A stretch of DNA of 64,000 nt from Verrucomicrobiaceae bacterium (GTDB lineage: Bacteria > Verrucomicrobiota > Verrucomicrobiia > Verrucomicrobiales > Verrucomicrobiaceae). The stretch lies in the NCBI GenBank assembly GCA_016795485.1, contig JAEUHM010000035.1, positions 1-64,000 on the forward strand. The letters run 5' to 3'. A model generated the notes under the pieces. The model was not told the origin of the DNA, ran no database searches, and worked only from the letters and a program-made list of their open reading frames with translations. Made by a program: the position numbers and the translations under genes. Each line of letters begins with the position of its first letter. Position 1 is the first letter of the stretch. Shown piece after piece: positions 52,121 through 63,030 of the stretch.

Positions 52121-53353
52121 TCAGCCGCCCTTCTTGGGAAGGATGACATCTCCAAGACTGAAGATGGGGCCGTAGATGGCATAAATGAGGAAGCCGACGA
52201 TACTTCCGAGGAACATGATGGTCAGTGGCTCCATGATCTTATCGATCTGTCCTGCCAGCGAGTCGAGTTCCTCTTCATAGTCATCCGCAATCTCATTGAG
52301 CATCTCCGTACCGGTGCCTGTCTCAGCACCAAGTTCAATAAGACCGCAGATGGAGCGCGCATCAGACCCAAGCCAATGGGACTCCATCAGGAACCCTTCA
52401 TGAAGACTTCTCCCAATCGCGATGTGGTCATTGACGTTGTTGAAGAAGTTCCGGTAGTGATAGTGTGAGGACGCCCTTGCAGTAATGCTCAGCGCTGATG
52501 AAAGACGAACGTTGGATTCGACAAGCATAGCAAGTGTCCTGAATGAGAGCGTAGCAGCAGACTTGCGAACGATGGCACCCGCTTTGGGAATCTTCAGAAA
52601 GAGATCTTGCATCCACGGGATGGAAGCGATTTTTCCCCAGTTCTTAAAGAAATAGAACAGACCGACAAACGGCAACAGAGCCATGTAAGGCTGATGAATC
52701 AGAAGGTCTGATACCGCAATCAGAGCCCGTGTACCCAGTGGCAGAGGTGCTTTGAATGTCTCAAACAACTTCGCCATGGCTGGCACGAGAGTGAAACTCA
52801 TCACAATGACCACCACCACGGCCAGAACGATCACGATGGCAGGATAAATCAGTCCGTTCTTGAGCTTTTTGATGATCTTTGAAGCCTTCCGTTCCGAAGT
52901 CCCGATTCGGCGGAATACTTTTGCTAATTGGCCAGCTTCCTCACCAGCGATGATAAGCGAGAGCACCTGATCAGGAAAAAGATCTGGGTTCTTTGCCATG
53001 GCCTCAGAGAGCTTCTCTCCAGCGGCCATTGAAGTGATCAAGTCAGCAATCACACCTTTGTAGCGTGAGGACTTCACGCGGTTGGTTTGAAGCTGAAGAC
53101 CTTTTACGATTCCGATGTTCCGCTCCAAACACCGAGCAAGACCAGAGAAGAAGTTGGCCCGATCATCCACTGATGGTCCGCCTCCTGAAAGACGATGAAC
53201 CGTCTCATCAAGACCCGTGATGTCCTCAACCGCAGCCGTCTCATTTGCAGCGATGCCGCAACCGATGATTGCTTTTTCGTGCGTATCGGTATCCACGATC
53301 GTAACCGAGGATTTTCCGGTGTTCGCATTGGTGACTGTAACTTTTTTGAGCAT
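52121..53353 (-). CDS. Type II secretion / type IV pilus platform protein (GspF/PilC-like)
   Basis: A 410-residue inner-membrane platform protein starting at ATG 53353. Two GspF domains are visible: the first around FFSGLARCLERNIGIVKGLQ and LSLIIAGEEAGQLAKVFRRIG, the second around LSFRTLAMLVESNVRLSSAL and GLIELGAETGTGTEMLNEIA. Membrane segments lie near 180-205, 235-250 and 375-400. The first ~70 residues are a family-atypical cytosolic extension (AIIGCGIAANETAAVEDI). It should couple the PilT-like ATPase to pilin assembly. It is last gene of the operon, 27 bp after the pilin. Confidence 0.92.
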   Translation of the reverse strand: MLKKVTVTNANTGKSSVTIVDTDTHEKAIIGCGIAANETAAVEDITGLDETVHRLSGGGPSVDDRANFFSGLARCLERNIGIVKGLQLQTNRVKSSRYKGVIADLITSMAAGEKLSEAMAKNPDLFPDQVLSLIIAGEEAGQLAKVFRRIGTSERKASKIIKKLKNGLIYPAIVIVLAVVVVIVMSFTLVPAMAKLFETFKAPLPLGTRALIAVSDLLIHQPYMALLPFVGLFYFFKNWGKIASIPWMQDLFLKIPKAGAIVRKSAATLSFRTLAMLVESNVRLSSALSITARASSHYHYRNFFNNVNDHIAIGRSLHEGFLMESHWLGSDARSICGLIELGAETGTGTEMLNEIADDYEEELDSLAGQIDKIMEPLTIMFLGSIVGFLIYAIYGPIFSLGDVILPKKGG

Positions 53354-53380
53354 GGCCGACGAGGGGTGAGGGATGAACGA

Positions 53381-53827
53381 TCAGCGGAGAGTGGGACGCA
53401 AAGCTTCCTGGACGGTGGTGGAACCTGCGGTGGGCGATGAGGAGAAGTTCCTGATGGTGGCACTGGTGCTTGCGCGCTCCATATCGCCCGCCAGGGGAAC
53501 GGTAGCAGATGCCACTGAGGACGCTGTGAAGTAGTTGTCGCCAGTCTTGACTAGAATGTCATCCATGACGGGATTCCTTGGCATAAGGTCATAGATCGAC
53601 ACTTCAGGGCCAGACCCAGCGGCCACGGCGGGGTTAATGCCAAGTTGAAAGAGTTTAGTCGCATTCTCCTGATAGTTCAGCGCGACTGCCACCCTCCAAG
53701 AAAGCTCTTCCTGAAGCATAACTGTCGATGAAAGAGAAGTAGCTGCAGCTAGCCCGACACCGATGATGACTGAGGCAGCAACAACCTCAACTAGGGTGTA
53801 GCCTTTGGGTTTGAATCTGGATTTCAC
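53381..53827 (-). CDS. Prepilin-like protein with canonical cleavage site
   Basis: A 148-residue protein starting at GTG 53827, which overlaps the stop of the preceding gene by 4 nt. The N-terminus is MKSRFKPKG with cleavage before YTLVE (Glu at +5). The hydrophobic helix VVAASVIIGVGLAAATSLSS follows. The rest is a short soluble domain without strong motifs. It resembles minor pseudopilins (PilV/GspI type). It would be processed by a prepilin peptidase, which is not encoded in this window. Confidence 0.85.
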   Translation of the reverse strand: MKSRFKPKGYTLVEVVAASVIIGVGLAAATSLSSTVMLQEELSWRVAVALNYQENATKLFQLGINPAVAAGSGPEVSIYDLMPRNPVMDDILVKTGDNYFTASSVASATVPLAGDMERASTSATIRNFSSSPTAGSTTVQEALRPTLR

Positions 53828-55425
53828 GGTGGAGCAAGGGTGAAGAATGTTTCCATCCAGCCGTCACGGGGCAACATGCGCACGTACGGGTAGGTCATCT
53901 CAGATTCCCACACTGGGGTGAACTTAAACCTGTCGTAGTTCCCAGAGTCATAGCGCTCGAACGACCAATTTGTCTGAACGCCACCCTTGATCGCAACGCT
54001 GAATGCTCCAGAGCCCAAAATGTAGACCATCGTCTGGCGTCCCTCGTTGATCAGGTTCATTCGCCATTCCAATGTCAATGGCAGCGGCAACGAAGGAATG
54101 TTTGGCCCCACCCAGCGCATATCGTGGGGCTGACCTGAGACACCCTTCGTTGCATAGATCAACGGTCTAGCATTCTCATATGTGAAGAACGTATGCCTGA
54201 CATAGACGTTGGTTGTTGGGGATGTGATGACAATCCTTGGCTCCCTGAGTTTCGCGGCGTTGTAATCCGCAACGGATTGTTGCCCTTCAAAAACCACCTG
54301 CTGGATGCCGCTAAGTATCCTCACGTGGGGAAGATCGGCATGATTGAGCCGGATATAAGCAATACTCCACTCGCCGTAACCACTTGGCCAAGCAGGCGGA
54401 CGCAGATTGAGGGCAGGCCACGTGCCACCACCGCTGTATTTGATGACCTGCACTGCCGAAGTGCTTGTTCCATAACCATTTCCGCTATTGATCGTTAACA
54501 GTGTGGCACTTCCAGCGGCCACTTCACGATCTTGAATGTGAAAGAGAGAGTTGCCCGGGCTGTCGGGATTGTTGATGACATTCAGCGAGCCGTCGTAAGA
54601 CTTGCTCTTGTTTGCTGTGACTGAGTAACCACAACTTGCTGTGACCACAGGAGCGTTACTCGGCAGAAGCTCGGCACCCGACATGTCTGTTCCGGTAAGT
54701 CGATTTAAGGCGTGATCCTTTTGAAGGTAGAGTGCTTTAGACCTCGCTATGATGCGTCTGGCTGAACCATTACCGGCCTGGACGCTATTGAACATCGAGA
54801 CTGGATCACGAATGACTAGCCGGCCATCGATTTGGAAATTGTCATCCAACACGATTTCTCCTGACTCTGAAGCAGGCTTCTTATAGATCACAAAAGGATC
54901 TCCACCCAGGCAAGGAGCGGCGGACTTTACGAACATCCAAGCTGTGTATGGGTCCGAGATACCATCATACGCATCTGGGCGCCCCACTCGCTGTACATTC
55001 ACAAAGCTGGGGCCTGACCTGAGGCCCGCTGGGTTATAAGGAAAAACGTTGTCTAGAGTTCCAGCAAGGGGGAACGAGTTAGTCGGATAAATGCCAAAGG
55101 ATTGAAGGCTAGTGAATCCCGCCTGTGTGCCGAGCGTTCCCCAAATATTCGCCGATACGATGTGCGTGGTGCTAACACTTGGTAACTGGGTCGCGTTGTG
55201 CTGAAACACCCGGTCGTAGCCATACTGACGAGCCATTGCCCGCGAGTTCTCCACCACCAAACGGCGGCGTGCTGCGTTCTCCGAGCCTCGGGCCTGCATG
55301 GACCGAGCATGCGCGATGCTGATCCACCCTGCCATAAACAAACCACCAAGCATGGTCATGATCAGAGCGATGGCAATGGCACCACCCAGCGGTCTGCGTT
55401 GATAAGATTGTAACTGTATCTTCAC
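53824..55425 (-). CDS. PilX-like large minor-pilin candidate
   Basis: A 533-residue protein. GTG 55425 is chosen because it lies 10 bp after the upstream stop and gives a PilX-like N-terminus (VKIQLQSYQRRPLGGAIAIALIMTMLG, read from the GTG). The membrane segment at about 15-35 is followed by a long amphipathic stretch (MQARGSENAARRRLVVENSRAMA). There is no Gly/Glu prepilin processing site. The large remainder is beta-rich and without recognisable motifs. Its place between two prepilins suggests a tip or minor component. The Verru_Chthon cassette family is a possible comparison. Confidence 0.65.
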   Translation of the reverse strand: MKIQLQSYQRRPLGGAIAIALIMTMLGGLFMAGWISIAHARSMQARGSENAARRRLVVENSRAMARQYGYDRVFQHNATQLPSVSTTHIVSANIWGTLGTQAGFTSLQSFGIYPTNSFPLAGTLDNVFPYNPAGLRSGPSFVNVQRVGRPDAYDGISDPYTAWMFVKSAAPCLGGDPFVIYKKPASESGEIVLDDNFQIDGRLVIRDPVSMFNSVQAGNGSARRIIARSKALYLQKDHALNRLTGTDMSGAELLPSNAPVVTASCGYSVTANKSKSYDGSLNVINNPDSPGNSLFHIQDREVAAGSATLLTINSGNGYGTSTSAVQVIKYSGGGTWPALNLRPPAWPSGYGEWSIAYIRLNHADLPHVRILSGIQQVVFEGQQSVADYNAAKLREPRIVITSPTTNVYVRHTFFTYENARPLIYATKGVSGQPHDMRWVGPNIPSLPLPLTLEWRMNLINEGRQTMVYILGSGAFSVAIKGGVQTNWSFERYDSGNYDRFKFTPVWESEMTYPYVRMLPRDGWMETFFTLAPP

Positions 55426-55435
55426 GGCTGATGGG

Positions 55436-56503
55436 TCACGAGGATGCAGGAAACATTGGAACGGTGAACATGAATGCCGTGCGTCCCGCCATATGATAGT
55501 ATTCCGCACGGGCAACCGATGTACTCGGCGGCTGGAGCACTGCCCTTGTGGCGCCGAGATTCCTCACTGCTGGGTCCGGCCACCAAACAAAGTAAAACGG
55601 CATTGCTTTTGCGATACGGAAGCGATCCGAGGCAACTGCTCCCGTTCGGCGGCTCCGTCGCTCAAAACTGACCCACAGTGGGGCAAACTGATCGTTGGTT
55701 TGGGGCCAGATGGGTTCCCTGTCACGGTTAGCAGGATCACGAAAAGTGTCTTCGTTCGAGGGTGGATAGAAGACATCGTAGTAATCTGTTAGCCTGACCC
55801 GAGATGATCCAGGATCATAGGCCCACCGTTTTACTGAACCGTAGAACCCTCCACGCTTACGATTACTCAAGAGAACCGGTAGGGCCACTTTATCCACGTC
55901 AATGTCATACACTGCTGTGACCTGCATCTGGGTGGCATACGGGCTAAATCCGAGGACGAAGATGCTTGCCCCATAGTTGTAGGTGTCGCCGAGAGTATTA
56001 GTTGCTGTTGAAGGAACCGGAGTAGGCGAGTGAAAATCAAAAGAAGACGACCCGTTGAATGCCCCCACTGGCACCAGAAGTTTGCTCTCCAAGTGCTTCC
56101 GAAAGTTTACATGGGAATCCAAGGGAATGGCCGTGGACTCAGCTGGGTCGTGAGGGATGAGACGAGGGTGATACGAGTTGGGCTGTGAACGAGAGAGGCA
56201 GAACACAGCCGTTGCGCTCAGAGTATCTGCTAAAAAGCGTTCCCGCAGCATCTCCGCTTTGGCTAGAACCCCATAATTGGGCGCTACAGCAGTCTCACGT
56301 GTAGACTGATTGACTCCATAATACGCCATCAATGCTCCCGTTGGCAGTGGCACAGTTACCCTAGAACCCACTCTGGGTTGAATCCGCGCAAAAGATCCGA
56401 AGGCGACCACCGCAGCGCTAACGACAATGGCGCCCACCGCCATAGAAACGAGGAGTTCCGCAGACGTAAAGGCTTTGGGAGTCGTGAAACGCTGACCTAG
56501 CAT
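55436..56503 (-). CDS. Prepilin-like protein (PilW/GspJ-like) with Ala at -1
   Basis: A 355-residue protein starting at ATG 56503. The prepilin-type N-terminus reads RFTTPKA before FTSAE (Glu at +5), then the hydrophobic LLVSMAVGAIVVSAAVVAF. The residue before the cleavage point is Ala instead of the usual Gly. The long C-terminal domain (WAYDPGSSRVRLTDYYDVFYP and WVSFERRSRRTG) has no known motif. It lies 9 bp after the proline-rich gene and 10 bp before the PilX-like gene in the operon. Confidence 0.75.
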   Translation of the reverse strand: MLGQRFTTPKAFTSAELLVSMAVGAIVVSAAVVAFGSFARIQPRVGSRVTVPLPTGALMAYYGVNQSTRETAVAPNYGVLAKAEMLRERFLADTLSATAVFCLSRSQPNSYHPRLIPHDPAESTAIPLDSHVNFRKHLESKLLVPVGAFNGSSSFDFHSPTPVPSTATNTLGDTYNYGASIFVLGFSPYATQMQVTAVYDIDVDKVALPVLLSNRKRGGFYGSVKRWAYDPGSSRVRLTDYYDVFYPPSNEDTFRDPANRDREPIWPQTNDQFAPLWVSFERRSRRTGAVASDRFRIAKAMPFYFVWWPDPAVRNLGATRAVLQPPSTSVARAEYYHMAGRTAFMFTVPMFPASS

Positions 56504-56512
56504 GATGAGTAA

Positions 56513-57280
56513 CTACTCTTTGGGTGTGGTCTGCTGGGTTGGCAGCGACTTGTTCATAAAAAGCTGCATCAGCATGTTAGCTGGGTGATTGGGATCGGAT
56601 CCCGCCGCCTCTTTGGGCTGCATCTCCGCGCCTGCGGGCGGTGATCCTGCTGGAGTAAGGACGTTTTCTGGAGGTGAACCTGTAGATGGCTGACCGCTGG
56701 CAACCGGCGCTCCAGAAGCGACTCCAGGGACATGGGTAATGTAGCGATCTCCTCCGACTGCGGGTGTCGGCTTCATTGCTGGCACTGCAAGACGCTGTCT
56801 CACGACAGGACGCGTACTGAACGGGATGGTGAGTGTCCTTGGGGCCAAGCCCGTATTCTTTTTCTCGATCCAAACCAACTCTAGCACCGTGTCTGAGATT
56901 GAGTTCACCCGCAGGGAGACCCCTTGTTCCGGCAAAACGGGCGGAACGATCATGCCACGCTCCAGACGAAATGGGCCGAGCATCAGACGCTTGCCACCGC
57001 GTGGATCATTGGAAATGCCTGTTACGGGCAAGCTGCTGATCGCCTCCCTGATAGCATTCTCCTCGCTGCTGCTGTCGTCTTCCTCCCGGGAGGATTTCTT
57101 ATTAAACGGATTCGGCTCGTTAGGCTTGACCGTTTCGGGTGTTTTCTCATCAGGCATGATGAGTTGATACTTGACGCGATCCTCCTCAGACGAGGGAGCT
57201 TCTGCGTCCTGTGCCAGTGAAACAGACCGCAAGCCTGCTACAAGCATCAGTAGAATGAAGGACAATCGAAATAGTTTCAT
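56513..57280 (-). CDS. Exported acidic/Pro-rich pilus-operon protein (PilP-like position)
   Basis: A 255-residue protein starting at ATG 57280 with a signal peptide (MKLFRLSFILLMLVAGLRSVSLAQ). An acidic low-complexity region (SSREEDDSSSEEN) is followed by a small beta-domain: SLPVTGISNDPRGGKRLMLG, RLERGMIVPPVLPEQG and LRVNSISDTVLELVWIEKK. The C-terminus is Pro/Gly/Ser-rich. Its position after the PilO-like gene and its size recall PilP/GspC periplasmic proteins that contact the secretin, but the sequence match is not strong. Confidence 0.55.
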   Translation of the reverse strand: MKLFRLSFILLMLVAGLRSVSLAQDAEAPSSEEDRVKYQLIMPDEKTPETVKPNEPNPFNKKSSREEDDSSSEENAIREAISSLPVTGISNDPRGGKRLMLGPFRLERGMIVPPVLPEQGVSLRVNSISDTVLELVWIEKKNTGLAPRTLTIPFSTRPVVRQRLAVPAMKPTPAVGGDRYITHVPGVASGAPVASGQPSTGSPPENVLTPAGSPPAGAEMQPKEAAGSDPNHPANMLMQLFMNKSLPTQQTTPKE

Positions 57281-57316
57281 AGTTCGTTCGTTGGCGGCGG
57301 GCCGCTTTGATAGGGT

Positions 57317-57907
57317 TTAGGCAGCTTTCTTCTTCGCTTTCGCTTTCGGATCTTCCTTGGTGAGATCGGCGTCTAGATTCACGATGGGAATCTCAAAGGC
57401 GACCTCAGCATGAACGAGGCGGCCGGTCTCACCTCCGGTGATATCACACGACATCATTCGGGTTAGCGGAAAGCGCCGCTCCAGTTCACCTACCCAGTTG
57501 AGCACCTTGGCATACTCATCCTCAATGACGAGAGCCGCACGGACCACGCGCGGCACGACTGGATTATTCTTGTCCTCCTTGGACTCAAACTTCTGCGACA
57601 TGATGAGAAGCCCAGTGCCCCGCAATGAAGATTGGATGGCGCTTTCAACCTCAAGTTGGGTCTGAAACTTCTCTGCATGAGGCCGCCATGCTTCAAGGAA
57701 GCTGATCACGTCTGCAGCAGCACTTTTGGTCTTGCCTACATTGATTTCGGCAACCTGGATGTCCCCTTCAGCGGTCACCACTTCGTTCTTCGCGGCTTCC
57801 GCTTCGGACATCTTGGCCAGGGTCTTCTGATGCATGATCTGACCGAAGTAGGCGACCATACCCACGAACAACATCAGGACGACACATGCGACTTTTTTTC
57901 CATTCAT
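57317..57907 (-). CDS. PilO/GspM-like inner-membrane assembly protein
   Basis: A 196-residue protein starting at ATG 57907. One N-terminal membrane segment (VACVVLMLFVGMVAYFGQIM) is followed by a coiled-coil stretch (LAKMSEAEAAKNEVVTAEG). A ferredoxin-like domain follows (VVRAALVIEDEYAKVLNWVG, LERRFPLTRMMSCDI) and a Lys-rich tail. It is PilO/GspM-like in layout, and in gene order it corresponds to the Amuc_1100 region of Akkermansia. Homology to Amuc_1100 itself is inferred from position only. Confidence 0.65.
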   Translation of the reverse strand: MNGKKVACVVLMLFVGMVAYFGQIMHQKTLAKMSEAEAAKNEVVTAEGDIQVAEINVGKTKSAAADVISFLEAWRPHAEKFQTQLEVESAIQSSLRGTGLLIMSQKFESKEDKNNPVVPRVVRAALVIEDEYAKVLNWVGELERRFPLTRMMSCDITGGETGRLVHAEVAFEIPIVNLDADLTKEDPKAKAKKKAA

Positions 57908-57928
57908 AGTGGTAAGCTTTCTTGCAGT

Positions 57929-58483
57929 TTATTGTTCACTCTGATAGACGATCATCGACTTGTAGTTCACCGACTCGCCCGTTTTTTGCTGTTGAGGCGA
58001 GTGAGTGCGGTAGTTGAGCCGACTGAGAGCGTTCTCCATGCGACTAAACTCAGCCATCCCACCGTTGAGCACGTCCATGCTCAGAGTAAGCTGAGTCGGC
58101 AGTTCAGAGTTGCGCTCAATCACGAGGTTTGTCACATCAGTCTCGGGTGGCATCGCGCGAGCGATGGCAACGGCTAGCGGCTGCACGATACGGGTGCCTT
58201 CCACCCACTTTGCAACGCTTTCGCCTTTCGTTCGCTGCGTTTCGATGTTGGCCACTTCCGTCTCAAGCTGAGTTTTCTTGGCTAGGAGCTCATCTCGCTT
58301 GGCATTCGACGCTATGATCTCCTCTCCTGCTTTGCGGATGGCGACGAAGTCGCGCACCCCGGAAGCGATTGCTAGGGCCAGCACCGTGTAGAATGCGATC
58401 GGCACGATGCGCATGGAACTGGGAAGACGCCGGGAAGTGTCATTCCGCGGACTCTTGAAGTCGTGACAGAGGTAGTTAGACAT
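57929..58483 (-). CDS. PilN-like inner-membrane assembly protein
   Basis: A 184-residue protein starting at ATG 58483. A short cytosolic N-terminus (residues 1-26) precedes a membrane segment (VPIAFYTVLALAIASGV). A coiled coil follows (AKRDELLAKKTQLETEVANIE) and then a small alpha-beta domain (LTLSMDVLNGGMAEFSRMENAL). This is the usual PilN plan. It should pair with PilM- and PilO-like partners encoded on either side (gaps of 27 and 21 bp). Confidence 0.65.
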   Translation of the reverse strand: MSNYLCHDFKSPRNDTSRRLPSSMRIVPIAFYTVLALAIASGVRDFVAIRKAGEEIIASNAKRDELLAKKTQLETEVANIETQRTKGESVAKWVEGTRIVQPLAVAIARAMPPETDVTNLVIERNSELPTQLTLSMDVLNGGMAEFSRMENALSRLNYRTHSPQQQKTGESVNYKSMIVYQSEQ

Positions 58484-58510
58484 GACGAAGTCAGTTTAAA
58501 GTGGTTGTAC

Positions 58511-59383
58511 TTAGTGTTGGGCGACCAGCTTCCAAATAAGGTCATCCTGCGTGAGGTCACGTGCCCCAACGCGTTCCAATTGTTCCATGAGGTCTTTTCT
58601 GAAGGCAGAATCTGGCAAGCCCTCACTGATGAAGTAAACAGGAGTTCCTGGAGGTGCCTTTGCCACCAACGGTGAGATGATTTGTAGCGCTGTTTCAACT
58701 CCATCGGTCCCAAGGCCGGATCGACAGCGGAGATCTCTCCACTGATGCTCTTGCTCTGACAGGGCCGCAATCGATCCCTCACACGCTGCGATTAGCACAA
58801 AGTTGCCAGTCGTAGAACTCTTGCCGGAGGCGTAGATGTTTCCAATCGCGTGCTCGATTAGAGCGAACAAGCCGCAGCAAACCCGGGCGGGCCGCAAGCC
58901 CAAACCTCGCATGACGTCCTCGGTTACACGCACCATGGAGTCTTCGGTAGCAAGCAACATGCTCGCCGTGCTGGCCGGATGATGACAAATGGCGTAGCGC
59001 TTGCCACGGTCAAACTTTGGTCCCAGCACCATACGAGGATTGGTTCTGAGCAGGTGTGGTGTGTTATCCGCTCTCATCAAACCGTTCTCAAGAGAGATGA
59101 TGAAGCGATTGTTGATGGAGACAGCACACCAGCCACCATCAGAAAGACTGCGCCATTCTTCAGCTCGTGCGGCAGCAACGTCTGCAAAGTCACCATCTTG
59201 AATCCCAAACGAGTCGAGCTTGCCTTTGCGGGTAAAGCCACGCCATGTCACTTGGGTTCGGCTGATGTTCAACGCGAGCATCTTTCGTCCCTCGAACCGC
59301 CTAGCCATTGGCGTTTCAGGATCGTCCGCATCCGGCCTGAATGCGGCAAAAGAAAGTACGGATTTGATATCAGCCAGCTGCAT
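58511..59383 (-). CDS. PilM-like actin-fold assembly protein
   Basis: A 290-residue cytosolic protein starting at ATG 59383. The region around residue 35 (MLALNISRTQVTWRGFT) resembles a phosphate-binding strand of actin/FtsA folds. GWCAVSINNRFIISL and VLIAACEGSIAALSEQEHQW look like further strands. Its order directly before PilN- and PilO-like genes supports a PilM/GspL-type role. The start overlaps the ATPase gene by 14 nt. The match to PilM is by layout and context; key nucleotide-binding residues are not clear. Confidence 0.6.
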   Translation of the reverse strand: MQLADIKSVLSFAAFRPDADDPETPMARRFEGRKMLALNISRTQVTWRGFTRKGKLDSFGIQDGDFADVAAARAEEWRSLSDGGWCAVSINNRFIISLENGLMRADNTPHLLRTNPRMVLGPKFDRGKRYAICHHPASTASMLLATEDSMVRVTEDVMRGLGLRPARVCCGLFALIEHAIGNIYASGKSSTTGNFVLIAACEGSIAALSEQEHQWRDLRCRSGLGTDGVETALQIISPLVAKAPPGTPVYFISEGLPDSAFRKDLMEQLERVGARDLTQDDLIWKLVAQH

Positions 59384-60434
59384 AAACGTTAGTCAGGTTT
59401 TCTTTGGACAGGTAATCGTAAACTTCGTGCTCTTGGAATCCGGTCGGACGGGGCCTTGAGGGCTTCCAGCCCTCTGCCATGCGCATGTTGAGGCATCGCT
59501 CGAACGACTGCATGCCCCGCGTGAAGCCAGCCTCAAGTTCGTGCTCGAGGTTCTTGAACTCACCGCGTCGAATCATTCCGCACACCGAGTCATAGGGCAA
59601 AAGCAGTTCATGAATCGGGAAGCGTTTGCCTTTTGTTTCGTCCATGAGCAGGCGTTGGCACAAAATGGCGCGAATCGAGTCAGCAAATGACAACATAGCG
59701 TTCTCCATCCGGTCAGAAGGGATGAGTTTGAGGTAACGTTGCACCGTTTGGGCTGCTGAAGAGGTGTGGAGAGTTGCCACTACGACGTGACCGGTTTCGG
59801 CTGCCTGAAGGGCGATCTCAGCCGTCTCTCCATCGCGAATCTCGCCGACGAGAATAACATCCGGAGCTTGACGAAGAGCTGCACGCAACGCCGTGGCAAA
59901 CTCATGCTCGTCTGTGCCCATTTCCCGCTGTGACATGAGAGAAGGCAGGCCCGGCGGGTAGAGGAACTCAATGGGATCCTCGAAGGTAACAACGTGTTCC
60001 TGACGGCGCTTTGCGCGCTCAAGAATAAGCGAGGCAATCGTTGTCGACTTACCAGAGCCAGTTGCTCCACACACCAGGAAAAGGCCATTCTTTGCCTCCA
60101 AGAATGCTTTAATCGCGGCTGGCGGCACGCTGATCTTGGCGACATCGGGGATGGACTCCGGCAAGAGACGCAGCGTCCATCGTGGACGTCCTCTGGTCAC
60201 CATTCGGTTGACACGGTATCGTCGTCCTCCCATCGAGATAGCGTAGTCAGCGCATCCCGGAGGTACTTCGATGGGGCGCTCGGGCTGATAGACGAACGAG
60301 TCGAAGTAGAGCTTGCCGTTCCGTTTGTAGGTCAACTGTTCCCACGGAGTAATGTAAAAGTCACTGACTCCGGAATCCTTGGAAAGGTGAAGGATCCGGT
60401 ATCCTAGTTGGCTTCTTTCATGAATGTCTTCCAT
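59370..60434 (-). CDS. PilT-like type IV pilus ATPase
   Basis: A 354-residue hexameric motor ATPase starting at ATG 60434. Walker A is GATGSGKST at 123-131. The Asp box is around VTFEDPIEFLYPPG (149-162), Walker B PDVILVGEIRDGETAEIAL (191-209) and the His box GHVVVATLHT (215-224). There is no N1E/GspE-specific N-terminal domain or zinc-binding CxxC, and the length fits PilT rather than PilB/GspE. It may power retraction, or be the only motor of a minimal system. The stop region overlaps the PilM-like gene by 14 nt. Confidence 0.93.
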   Translation of the reverse strand: MEDIHERSQLGYRILHLSKDSGVSDFYITPWEQLTYKRNGKLYFDSFVYQPERPIEVPPGCADYAISMGGRRYRVNRMVTRGRPRWTLRLLPESIPDVAKISVPPAAIKAFLEAKNGLFLVCGATGSGKSTTIASLILERAKRRQEHVVTFEDPIEFLYPPGLPSLMSQREMGTDEHEFATALRAALRQAPDVILVGEIRDGETAEIALQAAETGHVVVATLHTSSAAQTVQRYLKLIPSDRMENAMLSFADSIRAILCQRLLMDETKGKRFPIHELLLPYDSVCGMIRRGEFKNLEHELEAGFTRGMQSFERCLNMRMAEGWKPSRPRPTGFQEHEVYDYLSKENLTNVYAAG

Positions 60435-60462
60435 ACGTTTTTAGGTTGATGATGAAATGGGT

Positions 60463-62160
<1,698 letters not shown>

Positions 62161-62164
62161 TTAT

Positions 62165-62194
62165 TCTATAATAATCATAATAAACCGCAAGCAA
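62165..62194 (-). promoter_or_regulatory. Probable promoter of the pilus operon
   Basis: On the minus strand, TTGCTT (62194-62189) and TATAGA (62170-62165) are separated by 18 bp, 26 bp before the GTG start. The block 62150-62190 is conspicuously AT-rich compared with flanking DNA. Both boxes are partial matches. Confidence 0.4.
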
Positions 62195-63030
62195 AATGAC
62201 TCCGATTAGCATAAATATTAGACCATTACGGATAGCTTGGCTTGCCCCTCTTGCATCTCGCTGCGTGTAGGCCGAAAGCAGCCCGAACCGTCAAATGGAT
62301 CGCTTCATATTGCCGTTCGTTTTTTCTGAGGTCACGCGGTTGCGTTCCCAGTTTTGCCGTAGCCCAACCTCTGTGGATGCTGCATTCTGAGAAGCATTTG
62401 CGGACTGGCACGTGCAGGCCGACTTAAGACGAGGGCAATCCAAAGATGTCACAGCATCAGCACTTTTGGAGACGCTGCGGCTGGGGCACCCCAAGTTTTC
62501 CCCTCGGTTTGCATTGAGCACTGCCTTTCTCATCCGGACACCTTCGATAGAGAGCGAGCGGCCTGGCATAACTGCGGCTGGACGGCCCCCAGGGTGCCCA
62601 TTGTTGCATCGTGCTGGAGGCAGTCGGACACTCGGAGGTGTTTACCTCGCCATGGAAGTGATCTGTTTACAAATGACTAGAATAATATGAGGCCACCCGA
62701 TCGGCAACATAGACGCCCACAATCATAATACTGGTGGTCCGGACGTGTCTATGATCGTGAGGTGAGCCGACTGCTGGTCTATACTAGGCGGCCATGGCGA
62801 GCGTTTTCCTTCCTGGCAGGCTAGACCGGTGGTTTTGACAGCAAGCTACGAACCTTCGGCACCAAGATCTGCATGGGTCTAGTCACGATGACCTTAAACC
62901 GGGTTGATGTCCCCGCCACGGACGACTTTTGCCCTGTGGCAGGAAAAAGTTTTACCAGTTGGCACAAAATAGTTGTTTTGTTTTCTAATTTATATAAAAT
63001 ATATGGAAGTTATTAACTCATCTTCAGTCC
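62195..63030. other. Long intergenic region without a supported gene
   Basis: About 840 bp separate the pilus operon from the divergent secretin. Open frames here are short, lack family motifs and have no convincing start context, so I call no gene. The stretch 62970-63010 is very AT-rich (TATATAAAATATAT) and probably holds the secretin promoter. The remainder could be a decayed gene or regulatory DNA. Confidence 0.5.

Noticed and set aside
62412..62690. 92-codon plus-strand open frame in the intergenic region
   Set aside because: It has no motif, no ribosome-binding site and unconvincing composition.
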